A stretch of DNA of 64,000 bases from Phallus indusiatus (Eukaryota; Basidiomycota; Agaricomycetes; Phallales; Phallaceae). The notes under the pieces were generated by a model that was not told the origin of the DNA, did not search any database, and saw only the letters and a list, made by a program, of their open reading frames with translations. Of this stretch, positions 11,551 to 21,611 are shown piece by piece (within the stretch, counting starts at the first letter, position 1; each line of letters begins with the position of its first letter). The stretch is taken from contig JAQFWX010000002.1 in assembly GCA_027605045.1 (NCBI GenBank), positions 186,001-250,000 of the forward strand, given 5' to 3'. The position numbers were made by a program, and so were the translations under genes.

Positions 11551-12252
11551 TCTGTTCCCCTCTACTTGAGCTTCATCTTTTAATTTTTCTCCCTTCCCCG
11601 TCTTATAATAACACCTAACTCAACGACATCTTGGTCGATCGACTACTCGGTCTTCCAGCTTCATATCACGTTTCCGATATACCCGCGTCTTTTGGAGCAA
11701 AAAACTGTATCAATTTTGATGTGATTTATTGCGGACTCTTTAGACTTTATTTGTTCTTTACTACCATGTTTTATGCCCTTGTTCAACACCCACTATAGTA
11801 TGTGACTACTTTTCATCTTCAGAGAAAAACTTATTTCATACCCCTAGCACTATAGTCCCCTAATCCATTTTTACTCTTCTTTCTCAATACCATAGCTTAC
11901 ATTGCTGGATGTCATATTATTTGTTGTGTTAGTTATATTCTTTTCCCGCAATTATTTTTTCCATACCTAGATACGAATTACGTAAAAAAAATATCATGAT
12001 CATCATGGCTTTATGCTTATGTACCTGCTTAGGATGTGTTGGATAGTTATGCAATTGCCACGTCGTGCATTCGTCAAATTTTGCGAGTTTACAAAGCTCC
12101 TTCGCCCAACGGAACCGGACTGGCTCGGGAACTGTATGTGTGACACCCACATGCGTACTGAATGATATGATGACACGGTGCTCTGTCTGTTGCTTACTAT
12201 TAATAAGGCAGAGTTACTACCGAGTCTCTCCACATCAAAACCCCCAACATAT
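11551..12252. other. Intergenic region upstream of SER1
   Basis: About 700 bp that should hold the 3'UTR of the upstream gene and the SER1 promoter. It is AT-rich around 11700-12010. I see no coding frame, repeat or RNA gene in it. Confidence 0.45.
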
Positions 12253-13603
12253 ATGCCAGAGCGTGTAGAGGTCGTTAATTTCGGGGCGGGGCCTTCAGCT
12301 CTGCCAGAGCCGGTACTAGAAGAGGCTGCCAAGGGCCTTCTGAATTACCAAGGCACAGGAATCGGTCTAACAGAACTGTCTCATCGCTCCGAGCAGTTTG
12401 GCGCGCTCGTGAAGCATTTGGAATCGTCAATTCGCGAACAACTGAATGTTCCGTCCAGCCATGTCATTTTGTTTACTCAAGGAGGCGGATCGGGTCAATT
12501 TTCGGCTGTCGTTTTGAACCTTCTCGCTCGGCACCGACTGCGCTATCCAGATTTATCGGATGACGAGTGTGTCATGGACTATGTCGTGACAGGTTCATGG
12601 AGCAAAAAGGCTTCAGAAGAAGCCATGCGATTAGGCGGGAGTGGAAGAGTGAATATCGTCGTTGATGGTAGACGATTCTCCCAAGATGGCAAATCTTTCG
12701 ATAACATACCTCCCCATGAGAACTGGACCCTGTCGCCCAACTCAGCCTTTGTCTATTATTGTGAAAACGAAACGGTGGATGGCGTTCAATTCTCATCTGA
12801 TCCAGCTTCGCCTCAGGCATTCCCCTATCATCTGATCCAAGATCCGCTTACGACCTGTCTCGTCGCTGACTTCTCTTCCTCATTCATGTCACGCCCTATT
12901 CCTCGTTTGGCTGATTATGCCCTCATCTATGCTGGAGCACAAAAAAACATCGGTCCATCAGGACTTACTATATTGATCGTTCGACAAGATCTTCTCGTGG
13001 ATACCGACTCTGCTGCTAAATTGGGCGCGATTCCAGTGCCGTATACAATGGCTTACAAGACATTAGCTGATTCAAAAAGTTTGTATAATACCCCTCCTAT
13101 GTTCTCTATTTACGTTGCCGATCTCGTTCTGGAAAGAATGAAGGTCCACGGTTTGCAGCATATGGAGAACGTAAACAGGGAAAAGGCTCGTCTCCTATAC
13201 ACCACCTTGGAGGAAGGAGAAAAGAGAGGCATTATTAAAATTAAAGTAAAAGATGGAAGCCGTAGCTATATGAATGTTACCTTCCTAATTCTTCAAGGAG
13301 CGGAAAAGAGCTTTTTGGAAGGTGCCGAACAACGAGGGTTTCAACAACTCAAGGGCCATCGGTGGGTAAAAGCTGCTTCTTGAAAGTTCTTATATTGATT
13401 GACCTTTTGACTTTTCTTCTTTAACTTATCAAGATCTGTCGGAGGTAAGTTTCACCGTTTTGAAGAATTTCCTTGAACTGACATATGCAACCTTCTGACA
13501 AGGTATCCGAGTATCACTATATAACGCAATAACATTAGAACAAGTTCAGAGACTTGTCGGATATATTCGGGAATTTTATGAATACGCACCAAAGCTCCAG
13601 TGA
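12253..13603 (+). CDS. SER1: Phosphoserine aminotransferase (L-serine biosynthesis)
   Basis: A PLP enzyme that converts 3-phosphohydroxypyruvate and glutamate to phosphoserine and 2-oxoglutarate, the second step of serine synthesis. Translation starts at ATG 12253 (MPERVEVVNFGAGPSALPEP), the conserved N-terminus of SerC enzymes. The long first exon contains GTGIGLTELSHRS, LFTQGGGSGQFSAV, the loop VADFSSSFMSRP and the PLP-lysine motif YAGAQKNIGPSGLTILIVR. The C-terminus is built from an 11-nt microexon (13434-13444) and a last exon (13503-13603). Together they restore GHRSVGGIRVSLYNAITLEQ and the end REFYEYAPKLQ. The total is 406 residues, near the family norm. The last exon overlaps the coding strand of the convergent TRM9 gene. 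Confidence 0.95.
13434..13444 (+). other. 11-nt microexon of SER1
   Basis: The sequence ATCTGTCGGAG is flanked by an acceptor (TTATCAAG) and a donor (GTAAGT). Joining CATCG (ending 13361), this exon and GTATCCGAG (from 13503) encodes HRSVGGIRVS, which is strictly expected in phosphoserine aminotransferases. Without it the frame stops at 13381. Confidence 0.85.
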
Positions 13604-14642
13604 TGGGCACTATACTCTTTGTCCAGCATTTCAATTCAACGTACCAATTAGATCTTTCCCACCCTTTCCCTACAATCTCAACCCCTCTTTGTTCAACCGA
13701 AGAATCTATAGAACCCACAACCATGCCGAGATTTAATGTAGCATCCCGAACTAGATCCTCCAGTTCACCTTCAACAAACATATGATAATATCTATTAAAG
13801 ACCAGGGGGCTGTCGTCTAGCATTTTCTTTTCGTTATTCTGTGAATGATTGAGAACCCAAGGCACAAATACATCACGCCCTGCGGAATTGGAATTCTCTT
13901 CCGTAGGGGGAATGTATCGCTTTGAGAGATTATCTTGCTCCACTGCCCAAACATAAATCAGGATTCGGCCGTGATAGGGTGAAACTGAACGTAATAATGT
14001 CTGCGTAACCAATTAGTATACGCGATATTATTTGACTTGGAAACACCGACTTGAATAGCTTGGAGTCGTCGAGACGGACTACCGAGATGATGTATGGTCG
14101 CAATGGAAATGGCATAGTCCTGGGCCAATCAGTCGATAGATGATGTTATGCCACATAAACCATAATTCATCGCTCACAAACACCCCCATTCTCCATCCAG
14201 TGCCAAGAATGTCTCCCCAAATGACGTCTCGTTCTTTCTCCCCAGCTTGTCGTGCAAATTCAAGCAGATTGCGACTCCTGTCAAGACCGATCGTCCATAT
14301 TGAATTCGGCCGGTTCAAAGGGAGAGAAAGATATTTCCCATTCCCTGTTCCCGAATCTATGCCAACTGAGCCTGTTGGAAGTGACTCTAAGAATTTAGCA
14401 ATGATAGGCCATGGCTCCAACAAAGCCTTCAGCGAGTGCCGTCAATGTTGAAAGAGAAAAATCTCTACCTTATAACGCGTAGAAGAAAAATGTGGAGCTA
14501 TCCGATCATACACAGCATGGACGTGTTCCTCTTCATACGCCCTCACATCTTTGCCGACGATAGTAGGAACAACTGACATCTCAGCATAATATTCTCGGGA
14601 ACCAGATAGAGTGCTTATGTAAACTGCAGACGACAACATCAT
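13452..14642 (-). CDS. TRM9: Trm9-like tRNA wobble-uridine methyltransferase
   Basis: This family methylates carboxymethyl-uridine at the tRNA wobble position, forming mcm5U. The protein starts at ATG 14640-14642 or at the later MSVVPTIVGKD. Exon 1 has AYEEEHVHAVYDRIAPHFSS TRYK, the family N-terminus. The SAM-binding motif I reads VGIDSGTGNGKYL, with Ser replacing the commoner Cys/Gly. Further on are IGLDRSRNLLEFAR and, across an intron, DYAISIATIHHLGSPSRRL (motif IV and the HH pair). Later come RILIYVWAVEQD, DVFVPWVLNH, FNRYYHMFVEGELEDLV and the C-terminal GWERSNWYVELKCW. Beyond this the frame runs antisense through the last SER1 exon and stops at 13452; a terminal intron could shorten it. 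Partner Trm112 is not in the window. Confidence 0.9.
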
Positions 14643-14797
14643 TTACCGTTTCAGGTATTTTTATTCTTTTTTGGGGGAGAGGATTAGAGCAGAGCTCGTA
14701 CAGAAATGGGCATTATTATGCGCATGCGTGGATGTGAAAAGGCAGGAGAGATATATAATGTGTGCAGAATGAAAATAAGAAAGACATGACCAAATTT

Positions 14798-15390
14798 TTA
14801 GTCGAATAGACCGAAGCCCTGTCAGCATGAGTGAGTACATTATAACAGGTTATTTCCAGGTAACTGAGACATACCATATCGTCGTCTGACTCCTCCTTCT
14901 CTTCTTTCTTCTCTTCTTCTTTGGGAGCTTCCGCAGCGGCCGCACCGCCAGCTGCAGCTGCGCCAGCCGCTGGTGCAGCACCACCAACAGCAGGAGCACC
15001 ACCACCTGCACCAACATTCAATAACATTGCTTTCACGTCCTTTCCTTCTAATGCTTTCGCTAATAGGGTAGCCCAAATTGATTCGACTTCTACATTAGCC
15101 GCTGTTGTAAGTGCGATAATTTTGTCGGCCTGTAAAACGGTGAATGAGTCGAAGCCTACTGGAACATTATTTCCGAGAATAAACCTACTGTAATTTCGAT
15201 GTTATCATCGCAAAGGATGAGAGCAGCATATGTTGTGGCTAATTCCGCGGTTGCCTGTGTATACAAAACAGTTAGTCCTCACGTCATCCAAATCAACATT
15301 AATGCATCCATCGCAGAACGAAAGCGTTGCATATCAGAATATTGACGATTCAAGACAACGCAAGCTCTTCCAAAAGATCATACTCACCAT
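14798..15390 (-). CDS. RPP1: 60S acidic ribosomal stalk protein P1
   Basis: P1 and P2 form the flexible stalk that recruits translation GTPases. The coding part of exon 1 is only the ATG (15388-15390), followed directly by a GTGAGT donor. Exon 2 gives [20 protein letters not shown], then [19 protein letters not shown] and [19 protein letters not shown]. The Ala/Gly hinge and acidic [15 protein letters not shown] follow, and the last exon adds GFGLFD and stop TAA 14798-14800. The terminal GFGLFD motif is the universal binding tail. The order of helices and presence of the VESIW region mark it as P1 rather than P2. Three introns split a gene of about 110 codons. Confidence 0.95.
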
Positions 15391-15979
15391 GGGAATAGAA
15401 TATATGGAATGTGTCTGGAAGACGAGGGATACAACCGACGAGGAGCAAGAAAAATTTTGGGTCGAGAATACGAGCGCCCACGTGCGTCCACAAACAAAAA
15501 AGCGCCCGCCTTCGACTGTCGACAGCCAATATATAGTACTCAGTAATCATTAATCGATACTCACTCGCTCTTTGATGCCGAATTGGCAAAACAAACTTGA
15601 ACAAATCAACGACATAGTCTTGCTTGAAGGATTACTCTATCACACTTCGTTTCTCAACTTGTCAGACATTGAACGTTGTTCTTCAAGCTGGGCCTTGGCA
15701 GGAGGCTGGATACGTACTAGGATACAAGCTTTACTGTGGACTACGACGAAAATCCCAATGTTACCTTAGTATAACTCCTGTTTTTGAACATACATCATCC
15801 AGTCACTTGTGTCCCGTCGAAGGTTGATAATAAACACGAATTTATCAATTTCATCAATCAGGCGGTCTGCGCCATGTCTTTTGTTTCATGTGAATAATGT
15901 CGATTTGATGTGTAAAGTAGGAAACAAAAATATAAACTAAAAAAGAACGAAAAACAGACTAAAGAGTCCCAGTAAACCC
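15391..15979. other. RPP1 upstream region and HSP90 3' flank
   Basis: About 590 bp between the RPP1 start and the HSP90 stop, both on the minus strand. The part near 15391-15600 should be the RPP1 5'UTR and promoter. Nothing else is recognisable; a minus-strand open frame here has no coding character. Confidence 0.45.
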
Positions 15980-18419
15980 CTAATCGATTTCCTCCATAGC
16001 AGATGTAGCGGCTCCCTCTGAAGCCGGAACCTCTTCTACGCCAGATGAAGCGGGCGCGGTTTCGACTTCCTCCTCGTCAACATCCAAACCCAAAGAAATC
16101 ATGCGGTGTATACGCTTGGCGAAGCTCATTGGTTCGTCAAGAACAAAGCCAGATGTGAGCAAAGCTGTCTCGAATAGCAGATACGTCAAGTCCCGAACGG
16201 CCTTGTCGCTCTTATCCGCCGCGACCTTCTTCCGCAATTCTTCGATGATGGGATTGCGGGCGTTGAGTTCCAATGTCTTCTTCGAAGCCATGTATGACGA
16301 CATGGAAGAATCTCGTAAAGCCTGAGCCTTCATTATACGCTCCATGTTAGCACTCCAGCCGAATTGACCAGTGACGAGAACGCATGGCGAGTCAGCGATA
16401 CGATTTGAGATGACAACCTTCTCAACCTTGTCACCAAGAACATCCTTGACGACTTTGCACAGGTCTTCGAACTGTTGAGCTTGTTCTTCGCGAGCTTTCT
16501 TCTCTTCCTCGGTCTCCTCTAATTCCAGACCCTCTTTGGTGACACAAACCAACTTCTTTCCGTTGAATTCCTTCAACTGAGTGATCGCGTATTCATCAAT
16601 CGGGTCTACCAACAAGAGAACCTCGAATCCTTTCTTCTTAAGTACTTCCAAGAATGGTGAGTTTTTGGCAGCAGCCAAAGATTCGCCAGTGAGATAGTAA
16701 ATGGACTTTTGAACCTCAGGCATGCGAGTGATATAATCTAAGCAAAGAATAAGTGGTAATATCCTTCACGAAAGAAGTCTCACGTACCGTTGAACGAGGT
16801 CATCTCATCGGTAGATTTGGTAGAATAGAAACGTAAGAATTCAGCCAATTTAGAACGATTTTGTGCGTCTTCGTGAATACCCAGCTTGAGGTTTTTACCG
16901 AAAGCTGTCAACAAATAGTGAGATCATGTTGTAAGGGAAAATAGTCAGATAACATACCTTCGTAAAACTTGTTGAAATTTTCCTTATCCTCTTGGATTTC
17001 GGAGAACAAGTCCATGCACTTCTTAACCAAATTCTTGCGAATGACTTTGAGGATCTTGTTTTGTTGCAGGGTCTCACGGGAAATATTAAGAGGCAGATCC
17101 TCGGAATCGACTATGCCTTTCACGAAATTAAGGTACTCGGGGATGAGATCTTCACAGTCGTCCATGATGAAGACCCGACGGACATAGAGCTTGATGTTGT
17201 TGCGCTTCTTCTTAGTCTCAAAGAGATCGAAAGGCGCGCTGTTAGGAGGACCCGTTTAGCGACGACACACGATACACATCAAAATATACACTCACCGCTT
17301 CGGTATGAAGAGAATAGCTTTGAATTCCAATTGACCTTCGACGGAGAAGTGCTTAACTGCAAGATGATCTTCCCAATCATTAGTGAGACTTTTGTAGAAG
17401 GAGGCGTATTCCTCTTGAGTAATGTCCTGAGGGTTACGTGTCCATAGGGGCTTGGTTTTGTTCAGCTCCTCGTTCTCGACTTTCTTCTCCTTGATCTTCT
17501 TCGTCTTTTTTTCCTTGGGCTTGTCCTCATCATCCTCGACCTCTTCGATCTTGGCTTCTTTGTCTTCTTTGTCTTCTTTATCTTCGACTTCTTCTTCATC
17601 TTCAACGTCCTAATCCAAGTTCAATAGATATTTTCAGATTAAAGCGATTCACTACACACCTTTTCAACTTCCTTAGTGACTACTAGTTGAATAGGGTAAG
17701 AGATGAACTCTGAATGTTTTTTGACGACGTCCTTGATTCTCTTTTCCTGAAGATACTCTAATTGGTCTTCTTTGAGGAAGAGACGAATCTCAGTTCCACG
17801 TGAGAGCGGTGGGTTGACGGTGTCGACGGTAACGGTGAATGTACCTCCGGCTGCGGATTCCCAAATGTACTGCTCATCGTCGTTATGTTTGGTGATGACC
17901 TGGACGCGTTCTGCGACGAGGTATGCCGAATAGAAACCAACACCAAATTGCCCAATCATCGAAACATCGGCACCAGCGTTCAGGGCCTCCATAAAACTCT
18001 GAATAGAACGTCAATACATGGGGTATTGGAATATAGACTAGGAAGGTAAGAACGGACCTTGGTTCCAGATTTTGCGATGGTACCAAGGTTATTAACGAGG
18101 TCGGCCTTGGTCATACCGACACCGGTGTCGCGAATGGACAAAACTTTGTTGTCTTGGTCAGGAGTGATACGAATGTATAACTCCTTCTCGGCATCGAGGA
18201 CTGAAGGATCAGTCAAAGAGGCGTAGCGAATTTTATCTAGAGCATCGGAACAGTTGGAGATGAGTTCACGAATGAAGATTTCCTTGTTCGAGTAGAAGGT
18301 GTCTTAAGGAAATTATAATGAAAATCAGCAAGACAAAATGGTAGGCTTAGTGTCAACATACTGATGATTAAGTCGAGGAGCTGGCTAATTTCAGCTTGGA
18401 ATCCGAAACTTTCAGACAT
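15980..18419 (-). CDS. HSP90: Cytosolic Hsp90 chaperone
   Basis: Hsp90 is the ATP-dependent chaperone that matures kinases, transcription factors and other clients. The start is ATG 18417-18419 ([19 protein letters not shown]). The N-terminal GHKL ATPase domain shows [15 protein letters not shown], the ATP motifs [20 protein letters not shown] and [15 protein letters not shown], and [12 protein letters not shown] charged Asp/Glu/Lys linker lies near 17490-17610. The middle domain includes [20 protein letters not shown], the catalytic-loop region with [13 protein letters not shown], and [18 protein letters not shown]. The C-terminal dimerisation domain ends in MEEID (stop 15980-15982), the TPR-cochaperone docking tail, with Ile in place of the usual Val. 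About seven short introns divide it. The length, about 700 residues, is normal. A heat-shock element and a TATA-like sequence lie upstream. Confidence 0.97.
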
Positions 18420-18560
18420 TTTTGCTAAGTTTTAGTTAAGCTACTCTGGATGTGTGTTTAACGAGCAATTGGATGAAAATAAAAGTTGAGCTCACGGTGG
18501 CGGGATGGAAGAGATGAAAGGTAAAACCTGAAGAAAAAAAGGGCTGTGCATACGCGTCCC

Positions 18561-18568
18561 TATATATA
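18561..18568 (-). promoter_or_regulatory. TATA-like element of HSP90
   Basis: TATATATA lies about 140 bp upstream of the HSP90 start codon and about 85 bp downstream of the heat-shock element. This is a sensible TATA position for a stress-induced gene. The call is from position and sequence only. Confidence 0.5.
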
Positions 18569-18651
18569 TGATTTGAAGCTTAGTTTCCAGCACTTTCTGA
18601 GATTAGGCGCCAGCTCGCGCTTTGGATGTTTTCGCCTGTTCTCGTGAAACC

Positions 18652-18669
18652 TTCTCGAACATTCTGGAA
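18652..18669. promoter_or_regulatory. Heat-shock element (four perfect nTTCnnGAAn half-sites)
   Basis: TTCtcGAAcaTTCtgGAA contains four alternating TTC/GAA units at exact 5-bp spacing, the consensus for Hsf1 trimers. A further GAA at 18645-18647 lies one base out of phase. It is about 235 bp upstream of the HSP90 start and a similar distance from the divergent ALKBH1-like start at 18900, so it could act on both. Confidence 0.8.
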
Positions 18670-18899
18670 ACCTGCGCTTGGCCCGAGACGACCAGAGAAC
18701 GACTGCACGTCGTGCATTTCTTAACTAGTATATCGCGGACCATGTTACATTTTAATTTTTGAACGTTGCAAAGTATAATAAAAGGCAAGGGTTGGGCAAA
18801 AGATGAGCAGAGGACAGATTGAAAATAATGATAATCATACTGGATGACGTAATCTCACAACTTTGGACGGGAACAAGGCAGATCCTAAATATCGTAGTC

Positions 18900-20500
18900 A
18901 TGGCTGAAGACGACGAAAAAGCCCTCAAAAAGGCCATGAGAAGGTACTTCAAAACCAAAAACAAGAATCAAAAACCCGATCACGAATGGACTGCCTTCCG
19001 TGCCGCAGAGAAACGGTTCAAGGCTCAGTTCCCGTCCCCTGACCTTCAAACAGTCCTCGATCTACGGGCGTTATCTACACCATCACCCGAGAGTAATCAA
19101 GGTGTGACCGGGAACCCATATTTCATTCCCATTAGGATTGTCGGTACCAATCCCGATCAGAAGGTAGCCGCATACACAATTCCCAACATTCCTGGTACAT
19201 GCTGATTTGTCGTGTTCATTGGTGCTGTTTCAATTAATTGGATCTTATTTCTTTTTTCTCAAATTGCAGGTCTGATTATCTTGCCTAATTATCTGAGTAG
19301 CGATCAACAAAAAGAGTTGATCAGATGGAGTCTGTGCACCCAGGCCCGCGAAGTTAACGGCACCAATCTCGACATCCACTATCATGTTCCTCAAGAGGGC
19401 GTGTGGAACTATTATACCAGGTCTCTTGACACCCATCATGCTCAAGACTCGTTCATCGTACAGCCTAAACGTCCCTCGGAATCAGACCCTTTGGTTTATT
19501 CTCTCGAAGGGCCGCGGCCACTAATCGAGAACATTGCTGTTGATACAGACAATTTCGACGCAATCTCTGCTGAACCTAAACCCCTTCCTTCGCCATCCAT
19601 GCACCTTCCTCCAATACACGTGTCAAAGCTCCTCACAAAACTCCGTTGGGCAAACGTTGGTTATTATTACCATTGGGGTGCAAAAGCCTACGATTTTACA
19701 AGACCCCAATCCGAGTGCCCCGAGTTTTTGAAGAACATGTGCCAGAGCATTGTAGCATCTATCGACTGGAAAGAGGTGTGGAATCGCGAAGACGTCCCTG
19801 AAGAGGAATGGGGAAAGGACGGACCCGATTGGGGTGATTGGCCCGAGAGTTATGGTTTGTACTGCATAATTCATGTTCTAATTTCAAGAACGCGTTCATT
19901 TTTCTTCACTAGAACCCGACGCTGGCATCGTCAATTTTTATCAGCCGGGCGTGCGTCTTGATAATTGTTTCTCAGCCGCTTCAAGTTTTTAACATACCAG
20001 TTTTTGTAAAGGATGTTCTTTGTGGACATGTAGACCGATCAGAAGTTTGCGCAACATCTCCTCTTGTATCTATTTCGTACGTTTTCAAAGGGCTTTCCTC
20101 CTACATATTCGTTATCGTTTCTTCTTCACACAGACTAGGAAATTCAGCCATTTTTTTGATGGGTGGGCTCACCCGATCGGTGACACCTGTACCAATTTTA
20201 CTCAGGTCGGGAGATATAATAATAATGTCAGGACCAAGATGTCGTCGAGCATTCCATGGTGCGTCTTTGCTTGTCATACACAATATAACAACACACGATC
20301 ACTTGCTGAACATCACTAAAGGTGTTCCAAAAATATTTGAAAATACTTCTCCAAGCCATCTTCGTCAGGATGACGAATCTTGGGGGCCATTCGCAGATTA
20401 TCTTCGAACCGCTCGTATTAATATTAACCTCCGGCAGGTATTTCCCCGTGGGTTCAATCCTTTGATGGACCCTATTCGTGAAGCGAGACAGAAAGACTAA
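18900..20500 (+). CDS. ALKBH1-type Fe(II)/2-oxoglutarate dioxygenase
   Basis: AlkB-family enzymes oxidatively remove methyl groups from nucleic acids; ALKBH1 homologues act on tRNA and possibly DNA. The start is ATG 18900 (MAEDDEKALKKAMRRYFKTK). After an N-terminal region of about 100 residues, exon 2 has GLIILPNYLSSDQQKELIRW, LRWANVGYYYHWGAKAYDF and WGDWPESY. The following exons give PDAGIVNFYQPG, then VLCGHVDRSEV with the HxD iron ligands, PLVSIS/LGNSAIFLMGG, LLRSGDIIIMSGPRCRRAFHG with the distal His, and ININLRQVFP with the NxNxR 2-oxoglutarate arginine. The stop is TAA 20498-20500. All catalytic ligands are present. The gene shares its upstream region with HSP90 and converges on MRPL10, with 51 bp between stops. 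Confidence 0.9.
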
Positions 20501-20551
20501 GTAATCTCTATTTACATATACACTAAGGAGCTGCGGTTGGTTCTTTCAACT

Positions 20552-21466
20552 TCATTTTTTCGCCCGGATTTTCATCATGTACGTTTGTTCACGATAGCGG
20601 TTGAGCTGCTCAGATAGAATCTTTAAACGTGGGTCCACCGAAGATGCCGGATCTTTCTCGACAGCTTCCGGAGAGAGATAGCCACGATTTTCCCATTTGG
20701 TGTAAAACACTGCAGAGGGTTTGCAAAAACATCCCGAGACCAATAATTTGTAGATATATAACTTACATATATCGGTTTTACGGGTTGGTGCCGCCTTGAG
20801 TCGTTCGAGGTTGCCTTTAACGCAATCTCGTAATGCAAGATTGTTGTAATATTGGCATAAGACTGAGCCTCCTTCTTTCTCAATAGCTTCTATGGCAGAT
20901 TTGGATGCTCGGGAGGCAATGATATAGATGGGAGTCGACAGTTGAGATGCCCCATCTCCCAAAATTTTTACTCCGTCGTGAACATTATGTACACAGCCTG
21001 AAAGAAGCAATTCACGTGCAGTAATGGGCTCTGAGGGAGAAGATGCAAGGCGTCCTTGTCTAACCCATTCTTGGATGCGGTCGAGATTTACTGGTGCCCA
21101 AGTTCGGCGGTTTCTGGAGAGGAACATGAATTAATTTTTTATTCCGATGATAAGGCTCTCGGTTTGCATACTGATTTACAAAACCTCGCTTAGGAATCCG
21201 CTTTATAAAAGATGTCTGACCTCCTTCAAAACCAGCCTTGGGTTTTCCGTTCCCTGAGCGAGCTTTTTGACCTTTGTGACCTCTACCAGAGGTTCCACCA
21301 TAACCAGAGCCTTGACCCCGTCCCACACGTTTTTGCTACACAAAGTTGCGAAGAGATTAGAATCAAAGATATACAAAATATACGATTATATTTTAGAAGT
21401 AGTCCTCACATTTATTTGGGACCGTGGCGCTGCTCTTAGGGTAGTTAGGGTCACTCGGGGAGGCAT
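20552..21466 (-). CDS. MRPL10: Mitochondrial large-subunit ribosomal protein uL15m
   Basis: A component of the mitochondrial 54S ribosomal subunit, homologous to bacterial L15. Exon 1 starts at ATG 21464-21466 with a short basic presequence ([19 protein letters not shown]). Exon 2 has the L15 N-terminal signature [20 protein letters not shown] followed by [18 protein letters not shown]. The next exon starts at [17 protein letters not shown] and includes [18 protein letters not shown] and [17 protein letters not shown], the typical L15 core. The C-terminal exon ([20 protein letters not shown]) is a fungal mitochondrial extension. The stop TGA is at 20552-20554. Domain order and length suit fungal mitochondrial L15. 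Confidence 0.93.
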
Positions 21467-21611
21467 TTGGCGAAGTTTTTTTCCTTTGTGACAGACTGTG
21501 ACAACGTGAGTTTACTCGTCTTTCTTTGCCATCGCGGGCACGACGAGAACGCTTCGCTCGTCGCCTCAACCGCTCTTGCTACGAGTTGTATAATAATTTT
21601 AGTTGTGTTTC

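Noticed and set aside
15350..15604. 84-codon minus-strand open frame
   Set aside because: It overlaps the RPP1 start region, lacks family similarity, and is best explained as 5'UTR or promoter.
18603..18788. 60-codon minus-strand frame upstream of HSP90
   Set aside because: It spans the heat-shock element and has no splice link to HSP90 or other coding evidence.
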